Below are positions 17,768-27,224 of a stretch of DNA of 64,000 bases, one piece after another. The stretch comes from Polaribacter sp. L3A8 (GTDB lineage: Bacteria; Bacteroidota; Bacteroidia; Flavobacteriales; Flavobacteriaceae): NCBI RefSeq assembly GCF_009796785.1, contig NZ_CP047026.1, positions 3,206,501 through 3,270,500 of the forward strand, read 5' to 3'. The first letter of the stretch is position 1, and every line of letters begins with the position of its first letter. Made by a program: the position numbers and the translations under genes. The notes beneath the pieces are model-generated. The model made no database searches, was not told the DNA's origin, and saw only the letters and a program-made list of their open reading frames with translations.

Positions 17768-20035
17768 ATGACAAAAGAGAAAACAACAGGTTTTAGAAAA
17801 TATATAAAATGGTTTTGGCTACTAATCCTTGGCGGATTTGCCGCAATACTATTATTGTTTTTAATAGCTTCTTGGGGAGGTTTAGGTAAATTACCAACCT
17901 TTGAAGAATTAGAAAATCCAGAAAATAATTTAGCTACAGAAATTATTTCTTCGGATGGTAAAACCTTAGGTAAGTACGCTACAGAAAACAGAACACCTAT
18001 TAAATTTAAAGACTTACCAGATAATTTGGTAAAAGCTTTAGTTGCAACCGAAGATGAACGTTTTTTCGAACATTCTGGTATCGATTTTAAAGGAACAGCA
18101 AGAGCCATTTTAAAACCAGGTAGTGGAGGCGCAAGTACTTTAACGCAGCAATTAGCAAAAATGTTGTTTACGGGGAGAGCTTCTAGAAATATATTTTTAA
18201 GAGTTGGTCAGAAAGTAAAAGAATGGGTGGTTGCAATTAAATTAGAAAGACAATATACCAAAAATGAAATCTTAACAATGTACTTAAATAAGTACGATTT
18301 CTTAAACCAAGCGGTTGGTATTCGTTCTGCATCCCGTATTTATTTTGGTAAAGAACCAAAAGAGTTAGCGGTTCAAGAATCTGCAATGTTGGTAGGGATG
18401 CTTAAAAATTCGTCTTATTTTAATCCTTTAAGAAGAGAAGAACTTGTTCAAGGTCGTAGAAATGTTGTTTTAAAGCAAATGAACCGTAGCGAGTTTATTT
18501 CATTGCAAGAAAAAGATTCTTTGCAACAATTAGACTTGGGTTTAAATATTAATAAAGAAGGCCATAGCGATGGTTCTGCAACTTACTTTAGAACCTACTT
18601 GCAAAAATATTTAAGAAAGTGGGTACAAGAAAACCCTAAACCAAATGGCGAAGAGTATAATATTTTTAGAGATGGTTTAAAAATTTATGTAACCATAGAT
18701 TCTCGTATGCAAAAATATGCAGAAGAAGCTATAGATGAGCACATGTCTAATTTACAATCTTACTTTTTTAAAGAACAAGAAAGAAATAAAACAGCACCTT
18801 TTTACGATTTAGAGAAAAGTGAAATCAACGGAATTTTAGAAAGAGCTAAGAAAAATTCTGAAAGATATAAACGATTAAAAATAGCAGGAAAATCGAGCAA
18901 GTACATAGATGAAGTTTTTAAGAAAAAAACAAAAATGAGTGTTTTTTCTTGGAAAGGAGATAAAGATACTATTATGTCTCCAATGGATTCTTTAAGGTAT
19001 TACAAGTATTTTTTACGTGCCGGATTGTTATCTATAGAACCACAATCTGGTCATATAAAAGCTTGGGTTGGTGGTATTGATAATAAACATTTTAAGTATG
19101 ATGCAGTTGCACAACAAAAAAGGCAAGTGGGTTCTACATTTAAACCGTTTGTATATGCTACAGCTATTAATCAATTAAAACTATCTCCTTGTGATGAGTT
19201 TCCGAATATTCCATATACAATTCCAAAAGGAAAATACGGAATTCCAAAAGCTTGGACACCAGAAAACGCAAATAAAAAATATGGAGGAATGCTAACCTTA
19301 AAAGATGGTTTGGCAGGTTCTGTAAATACAATGTCTGTTAGATTGATAGATATGGTTTCTCCAGAAAATGTGGTTCGTTTGGCAAAATCTGCCGGTATAG
19401 AAAGTGACATACCTGCAAATCCATCAATTGCATTAGGTGCTGTAGATTTATCTTTATTAGAAATGGTAAGTGCCTATTCTACTTTTGCAAACAAAGGATT
19501 ACGAGTTGCACCAATGATTTTAACAAGAATTGAAGATAAAAACGGAACCGTTCTACAAGAGTTTACACCAGAAACAAAAGAGGTTTTAAGTGAAGAATCT
19601 GCGTATGTAGTTTTAGATTTATTAAAAGGGGTTACTCAATCTGGTTCAGGTGTTCGTTTGCGTTTACCTTGGAAAAAAGCAGATTATATTACAGGACATC
19701 CTTATAAATTTACAAATCCTATTGCTGGTAAAACAGGAACCACCCAAAATCAATCTGATGGTTGGTTTATGGGGATTGTACCTAATTTAGCAACTGGTGT
19801 TTGGGCTGGTGGAGAAGATAGAGCAACCCATTTTGCAGGTATTGCAAAAGGACAAGGTGCAACTATGGCTTTGCCATCTTGGGCATTGTATATGCAAAAA
19901 TGTTATGCAGATAAAGCATTAAATATCAGTTTGGAAGATTTTGAGAAACCAGAAAACTTATCAATCAATATTGATTGTGATGATAAATCGGATGAAAAAG
20001 AAATAAAGGGAGAAGATGAAGATACTGATTTTTAA
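17768..20035 (+). CDS. Bifunctional penicillin-binding protein 1A (transglycosylase/transpeptidase)
   Basis: A 755-aa class A PBP that polymerises and crosslinks peptidoglycan at the outer face of the inner membrane. One N-terminal transmembrane helix (about residues 16-37) is followed by a GT51 domain with catalytic Glu95 in EDERFFEHSG, and later QQLAKMLF. The transpeptidase domain has the SxxK nucleophile Ser456-Lys459 (GSTFKP), an SVN motif, and KTGT beginning at Lys655. The C-terminal tail is acidic. It follows gldH by 71 bp and may share its transcript. Fully intact. Confidence 0.94.
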   Translation: MTKEKTTGFRKYIKWFWLLILGGFAAILLLFLIASWGGLGKLPTFEELENPENNLATEIISSDGKTLGKYATENRTPIKFKDLPDNLVKALVATEDERFFEHSGIDFKGTARAILKPGSGGASTLTQQLAKMLFTGRASRNIFLRVGQKVKEWVVAIKLERQYTKNEILTMYLNKYDFLNQAVGIRSASRIYFGKEPKELAVQESAMLVGMLKNSSYFNPLRREELVQGRRNVVLKQMNRSEFISLQEKDSLQQLDLGLNINKEGHSDGSATYFRTYLQKYLRKWVQENPKPNGEEYNIFRDGLKIYVTIDSRMQKYAEEAIDEHMSNLQSYFFKEQERNKTAPFYDLEKSEINGILERAKKNSERYKRLKIAGKSSKYIDEVFKKKTKMSVFSWKGDKDTIMSPMDSLRYYKYFLRAGLLSIEPQSGHIKAWVGGIDNKHFKYDAVAQQKRQVGSTFKPFVYATAINQLKLSPCDEFPNIPYTIPKGKYGIPKAWTPENANKKYGGMLTLKDGLAGSVNTMSVRLIDMVSPENVVRLAKSAGIESDIPANPSIALGAVDLSLLEMVSAYSTFANKGLRVAPMILTRIEDKNGTVLQEFTPETKEVLSEESAYVVLDLLKGVTQSGSGVRLRLPWKKADYITGHPYKFTNPIAGKTGTTQNQSDGWFMGIVPNLATGVWAGGEDRATHFAGIAKGQGATMALPSWALYMQKCYADKALNISLEDFEKPENLSINIDCDDKSDEKEIKGEDEDTDF

Positions 20036-20184
20036 TAAATAGAATTTTTAAAGGTTTGTCTTAGAAATTGCTGATTTATAAAAATAGTTGTTTTCTATTA
20101 AAATTTCTTGTACTAAATATTTTTTAGTAAATTATTAGAATGTCATTTATGGATACAATTGATAAATTATAAAAAAGAAATAGT

Positions 20185-20886
20185 ATGATTAATAAAAAGG
20201 TAAACAATGTAGAGGAAGCACTGCAAGGTGTTAAAAATGGTATGACTTTTATGTTGGGTGGTTTTGGTTTATGTGGTATTCCTGAAAATGCTATTGCAGC
20301 ATTAGTCAACTTAGATATTAGAGAGGTTACTTGTATTTCTAACAATGCAGGGGTAGATGATTTTGGTTTGGGCTTATTACTTCAAAATAAACAAATCAAA
20401 AAAATGATTTCTTCTTATGTAGGAGAAAATGATGAGTTTGAACGTCAAATGTTATCTGGCGAGTTAGAAGTAGAGCTAACTCCACAAGGAACATTGGCAG
20501 AAAAATGTAGAGCTGCACAAGCTGGTTTTCCTGCATTTTATACTCCTGCCGGATATGGTACAGAAGTTGCAGAAGGCAAAGAAACCAGAGAGTTTGATGG
20601 AAAAATGTATGTCTTAGAACCAGCTTTTAAAGCTGATTTTTCCTTTGTAAAAGCGTGGAAAGGTGATGCTGCAGGTAATTTAATTTTTAAAGGAACATCT
20701 AGAAACTTTAATCCTAATATGTGTGGTGCTGCAACTATTACGGTGGCAGAAGTAGAAGAGTTGGTAGAGGTTGGAGAATTAGATCCAAACAATATTCATA
20801 TTCCAGGAATATTTGTACAACGTATTTTTCAAGGAAAAAATTACGAAAAAAGAATTGAACAAAGAACAGTTCGTACAAGACAATAA
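20185..20886 (+). CDS. scoA: 3-oxoacid CoA-transferase subunit A
   Basis: A 233-aa subunit A of a class I CoA-transferase, most like succinyl-CoA:3-ketoacid CoA-transferase. It moves CoA between succinate and acetoacetate in ketone-body or branched-chain amino-acid breakdown. The motifs [13 protein letters not shown] and [14 protein letters not shown] near the N-terminus, and [18 protein letters not shown] later, are standard. The catalytic Glu is in subunit B. The partner gene follows after 95 bp, unusually far, because a palindromic repeat sits between them. The exact acyl substrate is an inference. Confidence 0.92.
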   Translation: MINKKVNNVEEALQGVKNGMTFMLGGFGLCGIPENAIAALVNLDIREVTCISNNAGVDDFGLGLLLQNKQIKKMISSYVGENDEFERQMLSGELEVELTPQGTLAEKCRAAQAGFPAFYTPAGYGTEVAEGKETREFDGKMYVLEPAFKADFSFVKAWKGDAAGNLIFKGTSRNFNPNMCGAATITVAEVEELVEVGELDPNNIHIPGIFVQRIFQGKNYEKRIEQRTVRTRQ

Positions 20887-20890
20887 GTCT

Positions 20891-20967
20891 GTAATTCCTG
20901 CGCAGACAGGAATCCATTATATCATAATTATTATCTAATTATAGATTCCTGTTTTTAAAGGAATGAC
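20891..20967. repeat. Palindromic intergenic repeat between scoA and scoB
   Basis: The left part carries attcctgcgcagacaggaat and the right part agattcctgtttttaaagga, with a TA-rich centre. Outer arms (attcctg... / ...aggaatgac) pair imperfectly, giving a decayed hairpin element inside an otherwise compact two-gene operon. It resembles the common Flavobacteriaceae motif with attcctgc arms, which I know from memory only. Confidence 0.6.
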
Positions 20968-20981
20968 AAAAAAAAGAGAAT

Positions 20982-21635
20982 ATGTTAGACAAAATTGGCA
21001 TTGCAAAAAGAATTGCACAGGAAGTTCAAAATGGATTTTATGTAAACTTAGGAATCGGAATTCCAACTTTAGTTGCTAATTACGTTCGTAATGATATAGA
21101 GGTTGAATTTCAAAGTGAAAACGGAGTTTTAGGAATGGGGCCTTTTCCTTTTGATGGAGAAGAGGATGCAGATATTATTAATGCAGGTAAACAAACCATT
21201 ACTACAATGCCAGGAGCAAGCTTTTTCGACTCTTCAATGAGTTTTGCAATGATTCGTGGTAAACATGTAGATTTAACTATTTTAGGCGCTATGGAAGTTG
21301 CTGAAAATGGAGATATTGCCAACTGGAAGATTCCAGGTAAAATGGTAAAAGGTATGGGTGGAGCAATGGATTTAGTGGCTTCTGCAGAAAATATTATTGT
21401 GGCTATGATGCACACTAATAAGCATGGTGAATCTAAGATTTTAAAAAAATGTTCTTTGCCATTAACAGGAGTTGGTTGCGTAACTAAAATAGTTACAAAT
21501 TTAGCTTTTTTAGAAGTAAAAAATGGTGCTTTCCATTTATTAGAAAGAGCTCCTGGGGTTTCTGTTGAAGAAATTAAAAAAGCTACAGAAGGAACTTTAA
21601 TTGTAAATGGCGAGATTCCGGAAATGAATATTTAA
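20982..21635 (+). CDS. scoB: 3-oxoacid CoA-transferase subunit B
   Basis: A 217-aa subunit B that provides the active-site glutamate forming the glutamyl-CoA thioester; it lies in the SENGVLGMGP motif near residue 46. The start region LGIGIPTLVANYV and the later GAMEVAENGDIANWKIPGKM segment are typical. It forms a heterotetramer with the scoA product. It follows scoA by 95 bp because of the repeat, and the next gene starts 1 bp after its stop, so all three are probably co-transcribed. Confidence 0.93.
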   Translation: MLDKIGIAKRIAQEVQNGFYVNLGIGIPTLVANYVRNDIEVEFQSENGVLGMGPFPFDGEEDADIINAGKQTITTMPGASFFDSSMSFAMIRGKHVDLTILGAMEVAENGDIANWKIPGKMVKGMGGAMDLVASAENIIVAMMHTNKHGESKILKKCSLPLTGVGCVTKIVTNLAFLEVKNGAFHLLERAPGVSVEEIKKATEGTLIVNGEIPEMNI

Positions 21636-21636
21636 A

Positions 21637-21870
21637 ATGAAACTATTTAAAAAAACATATTGGTTAATAAACCCTATTTTGATAGCGTTTTTTATGTTGA
21701 TTTTAGATAAAATTTTTCTTATTGAAGAAATTTGGATAAATGGCATGATTGCTGTGAGTTTGGCTTATATTTTATCACCTAGAGTAACAATGGTTGACAG
21801 ACAAAATGGGGAAGAAGAACAGATAAAATTGTTATTCTTTAATAAAGTAATTAATAATAAAGTAAAATAA
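21637..21870 (+). CDS. Small membrane protein of unknown function
   Basis: A 77-aa protein with two hydrophobic stretches (about residues 9-27 and 34-49) and a charged tail. I do not recognise a family. The ATG lies 1 bp after the scoB stop, which favours a real, translationally coupled gene over chance. It may be a small integral membrane protein unrelated to CoA transfer. Confidence 0.65.
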   Translation: MKLFKKTYWLINPILIAFFMLILDKIFLIEEIWINGMIAVSLAYILSPRVTMVDRQNGEEEQIKLLFFNKVINNKVK

Positions 21871-21934
21871 AAAATACTTTTTCCTAAAGTTTGTATCAAA
21901 CGAAGTTGAAAAGGGAAGAAGTAAATATGAACTT

Positions 21935-22696
21935 ATGAAAATAATATCATACAACGTAAACGGAATTAGAGCAGCCTTAAAAAAAGGTTTTTTAGATTGG
22001 TTAGAAGCTGCAAATCCAGATGTAATTTGCATACAAGAAACCAAAGCACATAAAGAACAATTAGATCTTACTGATTTTGAAAACGCAGGTTATCCTTATC
22101 ATTATTGGTTTTCTGCACAGAAAAAAGGGTATTCTTCTGTAGCCATTTTTTGTAAAGAAAAACCAAATCATATAGCATACGGAACCGGAATAGAATCGAT
22201 GGATTTTGAAGGTAGAAATTTACGTGTAGATTTTGATAATGTTTCTGTAATGAGTTTGTATTTACCATCCGGAACAAATTCTGAAAGATTGAGTTTTAAG
22301 TTTAATTATATGGATGAATTTCAAGAATACATCAATAATTTAAAACAAGAAATTCCTAATTTAGTTATTTGTGGCGATTATAATATTTGTCATGAAGAAA
22401 TAGACATTCACAATCCTAAAATGAAAGGAGTTTCTGGGTTTTTACCTGAAGAAAGAACTTGGATGGGAGATTTTATTAAAAACGGATTTATAGATAGTTT
22501 TCGTTTTTTAAATCAAGAAAAACAAGAATATTCTTGGTGGAGTTACAGAGCAAATTCTAGAGCAAATAATAAAGGTTGGCGTTTAGATTATGCTATGGTT
22601 TCTGAGCCCTTAAAAGAGCAGATTTCTAGAGCATATATTTTACCAGAAGCCAAACATTCAGATCATTGTCCTATTGCTGTAGAACTTAAATTTTAA
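21935..22696 (+). CDS. xth: Exodeoxyribonuclease III
   Basis: A 253-aa Mg2+-dependent AP endonuclease and 3'-5' exonuclease for base-excision repair. All signature blocks are present: SYNVNGIRAA at the start (metal-binding Asn7), CIQETKAH (catalytic Glu), CGDYNICHEEIDIHNP, RLDYAM and the terminal HSDHCPI with the catalytic Asp-His pair. Length is standard. It is followed after 8 bp by the lytic transglycosylase gene, so the two may share a transcript. Confidence 0.96.
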   Translation: MKIISYNVNGIRAALKKGFLDWLEAANPDVICIQETKAHKEQLDLTDFENAGYPYHYWFSAQKKGYSSVAIFCKEKPNHIAYGTGIESMDFEGRNLRVDFDNVSVMSLYLPSGTNSERLSFKFNYMDEFQEYINNLKQEIPNLVICGDYNICHEEIDIHNPKMKGVSGFLPEERTWMGDFIKNGFIDSFRFLNQEKQEYSWWSYRANSRANNKGWRLDYAMVSEPLKEQISRAYILPEAKHSDHCPIAVELKF

Positions 22697-22704
22697 AATT
22701 ATAT

Positions 22705-24021
22705 ATGAAGAAACTAATTATATTCCTCCTAATAACTAGTTCTATTTTTTCTCAAGAGAAAAAAGAAACCTTATCTCTTAATGTAAAAAGGGATACTATA
22801 TTTATTGCCAAAGATTCTATAAAAGAACCAATTGAGCAATCATTCTTTTCTGATAACGACTTAGATCTTATTGATAGTTTATTGGTGAATGAAAAATTCA
22901 ATTCATTATTAGTAGATTCTCTGGCTTATGTTATCAATGATAAAGATATTATTGGCAATACAACTACAGTTTTAACAACAGATTTATTAAAGTTACGTCT
23001 TGCTGCATTAAACAATAAAACGCCTTTTAATTTAGCTTATAATTCCTCTTTAGAAAATGTAATTAATAGTTATTTATTGTATCGTAAAAAATACTATCCA
23101 GGTTTATTTGCAAAAGCAAAATATTATTTTCCAATGTTTGAGCGATATCTAGATCAATATGATATTCCTTTAGAAATGAAATATTTGGCCATTGTAGAAT
23201 CGGCTTTAAGACCTAAGATAAAATCGCCCGTTGGGGCAACAGGTTTGTGGCAGTTTATGTATGGTACAGGAATTGAGTTTGATTTAAAAGTAAGTTCTTA
23301 TGTAGATGAACGTCAAGATCCTGTAAAAGCAACCATTGCTGCATGTAAATATTTAAGTCAGTTGTTTACCATTTTTGGTGATTGGGATTTGGCTTTAGCA
23401 GCATATAATTCAGGACCAGGAAACGTAAGAAAAGCCATAAAACGTTCTGGAGGATATAAAAATTACTGGAATATTAGACCTTATTTACCAAGAGAAACGG
23501 CAAGTTATGTGCCTGCTTTTTATGCAACTATGTATATTTTTGAATATGCAAATGAGCATAATATTTATTCTGAATTACCACAATTTTTCAATTTTCAAAC
23601 GGATACAATCCAAATAAAAAGAACCATTAGTTTCGATCAAATTTCAGAAAAATTAGCTATTGATGAAGAAGTTTTATCAGAATTAAATCCATCTTACAAA
23701 TTAGATATTATTCCGTTTATAAAAGACAAAAATTACGCTTTAAGATTACCTAGCGATAAAATTATTGCGTTTTTAGATAAAGAGATAGAAATTTATGCTT
23801 TAGCAGATACAGATGATGCACAAAGAGAAAAACCTTTGCCTAAATACTTTGAAATGGATCAACGTATTCGTTACAAAGTAAAAAGTGGCGATTTTTTAGG
23901 TAAAATTGCAAATAAATTTGGTGTACGTGTTAGTGATCTTAAACGTTGGAATGGTTTAAAAACAAGTCGATTAAAAATAGGGCAAAGATTATCTGTTTAC
24001 CCTAAGAAAATTGGTGGTTAA
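22705..24021 (+). CDS. Membrane-bound lytic murein transglycosylase, MltD-like, with LysM
   Basis: A 438-aa exported wall hydrolase. A Sec signal (about residues 1-16) is followed by a variable region and then an SLT/GH23 domain with catalytic Glu165 in AIVESALRP, the GATGLWQFM block and the AAYNSGPGNV motif. A LysM peptidoglycan-binding repeat (about residues 390-436, RYKVKSGDFLGKIANKFG) closes the protein. It cleaves glycan strands to 1,6-anhydro-muropeptides. Unlike E. coli MltD it shows no lipobox, and it has one LysM. Confidence 0.9.
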   Translation: MKKLIIFLLITSSIFSQEKKETLSLNVKRDTIFIAKDSIKEPIEQSFFSDNDLDLIDSLLVNEKFNSLLVDSLAYVINDKDIIGNTTTVLTTDLLKLRLAALNNKTPFNLAYNSSLENVINSYLLYRKKYYPGLFAKAKYYFPMFERYLDQYDIPLEMKYLAIVESALRPKIKSPVGATGLWQFMYGTGIEFDLKVSSYVDERQDPVKATIAACKYLSQLFTIFGDWDLALAAYNSGPGNVRKAIKRSGGYKNYWNIRPYLPRETASYVPAFYATMYIFEYANEHNIYSELPQFFNFQTDTIQIKRTISFDQISEKLAIDEEVLSELNPSYKLDIIPFIKDKNYALRLPSDKIIAFLDKEIEIYALADTDDAQREKPLPKYFEMDQRIRYKVKSGDFLGKIANKFGVRVSDLKRWNGLKTSRLKIGQRLSVYPKKIGG

Positions 24022-24206
24022 ATAGTATTAATAAAGGAAAATTTTACAAAAAAGAGTATAAAAGGTCTGTGTAATTCTAAAAAGAGAGTTGGTTTTTAAG
24101 TTCTCTATTAAATAAATACTGTTTCTGTGGATTTAAAACTAAAAATGGAACAATATTTGGAGTGTTAAGAATGAAAACTTAGAACGAAACTTAAAAAGCT
24201 AAACTT

Positions 24207-25190
24207 ATGAAAAAAATATTTACCCTATTAGCAATTGTACTGCTACTAACTTCTTGTGGAGGTAATGATAAAATTACACTACGATCATCAGTTGGTAAAG
24301 TAAACAAAGTAATGGTGGTTACCAAAGCGACTGATTGGGCTGGTGATATTGGTAAAGAAATAAGAAACTCTTTTGGAGAACTGATGGTAGGTTTGCCGCA
24401 ACCAGAATCTCTTTTATCGGTATCTCAAGTGGCTCCGAATGGATTTGGAACCATGATGAAAGTGGGTAGAAATATTATGATTATTGGAGTTGGTGACGAA
24501 GAGAAATTTTATGTAAGAAACAACGTGTATGCACAACCGCAAACAGTTGTTTACGTATATGCTAAAGACAGAGCAGGTGTTGTAAAGATGTTTAAAAAGC
24601 ACGAAAAAGAAATCATTAAAACATTTATAGAATCAGACATAAATATGGTTCAGCATTTGTTTGCAAAACATAAATTAGATGATTCTCAATTTAAAACATT
24701 GCAAAATTTAGGAATTTCATTAACCATTAATGACAAGTTTAATACAGTAGATGATACTGGTGATTTTTTATGGTTACGTCAACATTTATCTAGCGGAATT
24801 GCAAAAACAGGAAGTAATAATATTTTAGTGTATTCGGTTCCTTTAGAAGATGAAACTAAAGTTTCTGATAGTATTGTGGCTGTAAGAAACAGAATTGGTA
24901 AAAAATACATTCCGGGTTCAGACCCAGAAACCATGCATATGATTACAGAAAAAGCATATACACCTTTTACTTTTGATGCGGTTATAGATGGTAAAACAGC
25001 CTATGAAACTCGCGGAAAATGGGAAGTGAAAAATGATTTTATGGCAGGGCCTTTTTTAAACTATACTGTGGTTGATAAAAAGAATAATAGGTTAATTATT
25101 TTTGAAGGATTTACCTATGCACCATCTGTAAATAAAAGAGCATTTTTGTTTGAGCTAGAAGCAATAGCTAAATCAATGAAGATTAAGTAA
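24207..25190 (+). CDS. DUF4837 family lipoprotein
   Basis: A 327-aa predicted lipoprotein (lipobox LLLTSCGGN, Cys17) matching the Bacteroidota-specific DUF4837 family, whose function is unknown. Recognisable features are the GKVNKVMVVTKATDWAGDIG block near the N-terminus and the C-terminal ETRGKWEVKNDFMAGPFLNY block. It stands after the transglycosylase across a 185-bp gap without an evident terminator, and a shared bidirectional terminator follows. A role at the envelope is an inference from the lipobox and location. Confidence 0.8.
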   Translation: MKKIFTLLAIVLLLTSCGGNDKITLRSSVGKVNKVMVVTKATDWAGDIGKEIRNSFGELMVGLPQPESLLSVSQVAPNGFGTMMKVGRNIMIIGVGDEEKFYVRNNVYAQPQTVVYVYAKDRAGVVKMFKKHEKEIIKTFIESDINMVQHLFAKHKLDDSQFKTLQNLGISLTINDKFNTVDDTGDFLWLRQHLSSGIAKTGSNNILVYSVPLEDETKVSDSIVAVRNRIGKKYIPGSDPETMHMITEKAYTPFTFDAVIDGKTAYETRGKWEVKNDFMAGPFLNYTVVDKKNNRLIIFEGFTYAPSVNKRAFLFELEAIAKSMKIK

Positions 25191-25204
25191 AAGAACTAAA
25201 TTAT

Positions 25205-25241
25205 AAAAAAAAAACCGAAAGTATTTACTTTCGGTTTTTTT
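25205..25241. terminator. Bidirectional terminator between the DUF4837 gene and trpS
   Basis: A near-perfect hairpin aaaaccgaaagta / actttcggttttt with a ttt loop, A-run on the left and T-run on the right. It serves the plus-strand DUF4837 gene and the convergent minus-strand trpS. Confidence 0.93.
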
Positions 25242-25255
25242 ATGCTCTTATTTTA

Positions 25256-26224
25256 TTAATAACCAATTTTGGCTCTTACTCTTTTTAAAACTCCTTTAGC
25301 AACTACAGATGCTTTTTCTGCTCCGATTTTTAAAGCGGCATCAATTTCATGCTTGTTTTCCATAAAGTGATTATAGCGTTCTCTAATCGTAGCAAAATCT
25401 TCAAGAATCAATTCGTACAAAGCTTGTTTTGCGTGTCCATATCCATAATTACCACCTTCGTAATTTGCTCTCATTTTTGCAATTTGAGCATCAGAAGCTA
25501 ATAGTTTATAAATAGCAAAAACATTATCAGTATCCGGGTTTTTAGGCTCTTCTAAACCTAAGCTATCTGTTTTAATAGACATTATTTGTTTTCTTAATTT
25601 TTTATCTGGTAAGAAAATATTGATAATGTTATTTCTAGATTTACTCATTTTCTCACCATCAGTTCCGGGAACTAATTTTGTGCCTTCTTGTATTTTAGCT
25701 TCTGGTGGCACTAATGTTTCTCCAACAATATTGTTAAATCTATTGGCAACATCACGTGTCATTTCTAAATGCTGTAATTGATCTTTACCAACAGGAACAA
25801 TTTCTGCATCATACAATAAGATATCTGCCGCCATTAACATTGGGTAAGTAAATAAACCTGTGTTTACATCACCTAATCTATCTGCTTTATCTTTAAAACC
25901 ATGTGCCAAAGTTAATCTCTGGTAAGGAAAAAAGCAGTTTAAATACCACGTTAACTCTGTTGTTTGTGGTACATCACTTTGTCTATAAAAAACAGTTTTA
26001 TTAATATCTAAGCCACAAGCAAGCCAAGTAGCAGCGGTGCTATATGTGTTTTCTCTTAATTCTTTTCCATTTTTAATTTGTGTTAAAGAATGCATGTCTG
26101 CAATAAAAAGGAAAGCTTCGTTATCTGGGTTATTAGACATTTTTACAGCAGGTAAAATTGCACCTAATAAATTTCCTAAATGTGGTGTTCCTGTACTTTG
26201 TACACCTGTTAAAATTCTTGACAT
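25256..26224 (-). CDS. trpS: Tryptophanyl-tRNA synthetase
   Basis: A 322-aa class I aminoacyl-tRNA synthetase that charges tRNA-Trp. The HIGH-like motif is TPHLGNLLGA near the N-terminus and the KMSKS loop is GEKMSKSRNN. The QLQHLEMTRDVANRFN segment is typical of bacterial TrpRS. Length is standard and the gene stands alone between a shared terminator and its own promoter near 26320. Confidence 0.97.
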   Translation of the reverse strand: MSRILTGVQSTGTPHLGNLLGAILPAVKMSNNPDNEAFLFIADMHSLTQIKNGKELRENTYSTAATWLACGLDINKTVFYRQSDVPQTTELTWYLNCFFPYQRLTLAHGFKDKADRLGDVNTGLFTYPMLMAADILLYDAEIVPVGKDQLQHLEMTRDVANRFNNIVGETLVPPEAKIQEGTKLVPGTDGEKMSKSRNNIINIFLPDKKLRKQIMSIKTDSLGLEEPKNPDTDNVFAIYKLLASDAQIAKMRANYEGGNYGYGHAKQALYELILEDFATIRERYNHFMENKHEIDAALKIGAEKASVVAKGVLKRVRAKIGY

Positions 26225-26319
26225 TATACTGTGTTTATATTATTTTAAAAAAAAGGTATTTGAAACGTATCAAAAAAGTAAATAATATTTGAGAGAGATT
26301 CAAAAAACATCTTCGACGA

Positions 26320-26327
26320 CAAAAATA
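26320..26327 (-). promoter_or_regulatory. Promoter -7 element for trpS
   Basis: CAAAAATA on the plus strand reads TATTTTTG on the minus strand, an exact TAnnTTTG match, 95 bp before the trpS start. Confidence 0.5.
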
Positions 26328-26368
26328 AGGTTTTGTTTAAGAAAACCAATCAAACAAAAGAATATTAG

Positions 26369-26376
26369 TATTTTTG
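26369..26376 (+). promoter_or_regulatory. Promoter -7 element for the acyltransferase gene
   Basis: TATTTTTG matches TAnnTTTG exactly and lies 75 bp before the start at 26451, back to back with the trpS promoter. Confidence 0.5.
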
Positions 26377-26450
26377 TTTGTAGAGCGCTATTTACAGTCT
26401 CAATTTTATTCTTTTTAATGATAGATACTTAAAGATACTATTAAACGTTT

Positions 26451-27224
26451 ATGAATATTGTGAAGTATATCAAAATCCCTTTTCTTTTAATTTGGCGCTT
26501 GTGGTTCTACATTTTAATGTTTACAACTGTGCTATTAATGTCTCCTTTATTATTTGTTTTTACAATAAAAGAAGATTCTTATCACTTGTTTTGGAAACTA
26601 ATTAGAATTTGGTCTAAAATACTCATTTACGGTATGGGGTTTCGGTTAGACATTCAATTAGATGAAGAAATTGAGCCCAACAAAAGTTATATGTTTTGCC
26701 CGAATCATACTTCTTTGATGGACCCATTTGTGTTAATCGTTTTAAGTAAAAACCCAATAGTATTTGTTGGTAAACAAGAGTTGGCTAAAATACCTGTATT
26801 TGGTTTTTTTTATAAAAGAACTGTTATTATGGTAGATAGAACAAATCCAGAAAGTAGAAGAAAGGTCTATAGAATGGCAAAAAAGAAATTGCAAAATGGC
26901 GTAAGTATGGCTATTTTTCCTGAAGGATTAGTGCCAGAGGAAGAAGTAGTTTTGGCACCCTTTAAAAAAGGAGCTTTTAGTTTGGCTGTAGAATTTGAAA
27001 TGCCAATTGTACCTCAGGTTTATTATGATTGTAAACGGTTGTTTTCTTGGGATATTTTAAAAGGAGGTTTCGGCACACTTAGAGTGCACCAACATAAATT
27101 TATTTTAACAAAAGGATTGCCTGTTGCTAAAAAGAATGCTTTAAAAGATAAGACATTTGATATTATTTACAACGACTTGGTAAATGATACAAAATATATG
27201 AAAGATACAAATAGAAAAAAATGA
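26451..27224 (+). CDS. 1-acyl-sn-glycerol-3-phosphate acyltransferase (PlsC family)
   Basis: A 257-aa membrane-associated acyltransferase with N-terminal hydrophobic helices (about residues 10-38) and the PlsC catalytic motif NHTSLMDPF (His86, Asp91). The substrate-binding FPEG motif follows. It probably makes phosphatidic acid from lysophosphatidic acid, though some relatives acylate other lipids such as ornithine lipids. Its stop overlaps the next start (ATGA at 27221-27224), indicating coupled translation with the hemolysin III family gene. Confidence 0.88.
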   Translation: MNIVKYIKIPFLLIWRLWFYILMFTTVLLMSPLLFVFTIKEDSYHLFWKLIRIWSKILIYGMGFRLDIQLDEEIEPNKSYMFCPNHTSLMDPFVLIVLSKNPIVFVGKQELAKIPVFGFFYKRTVIMVDRTNPESRRKVYRMAKKKLQNGVSMAIFPEGLVPEEEVVLAPFKKGAFSLAVEFEMPIVPQVYYDCKRLFSWDILKGGFGTLRVHQHKFILTKGLPVAKKNALKDKTFDIIYNDLVNDTKYMKDTNRKK

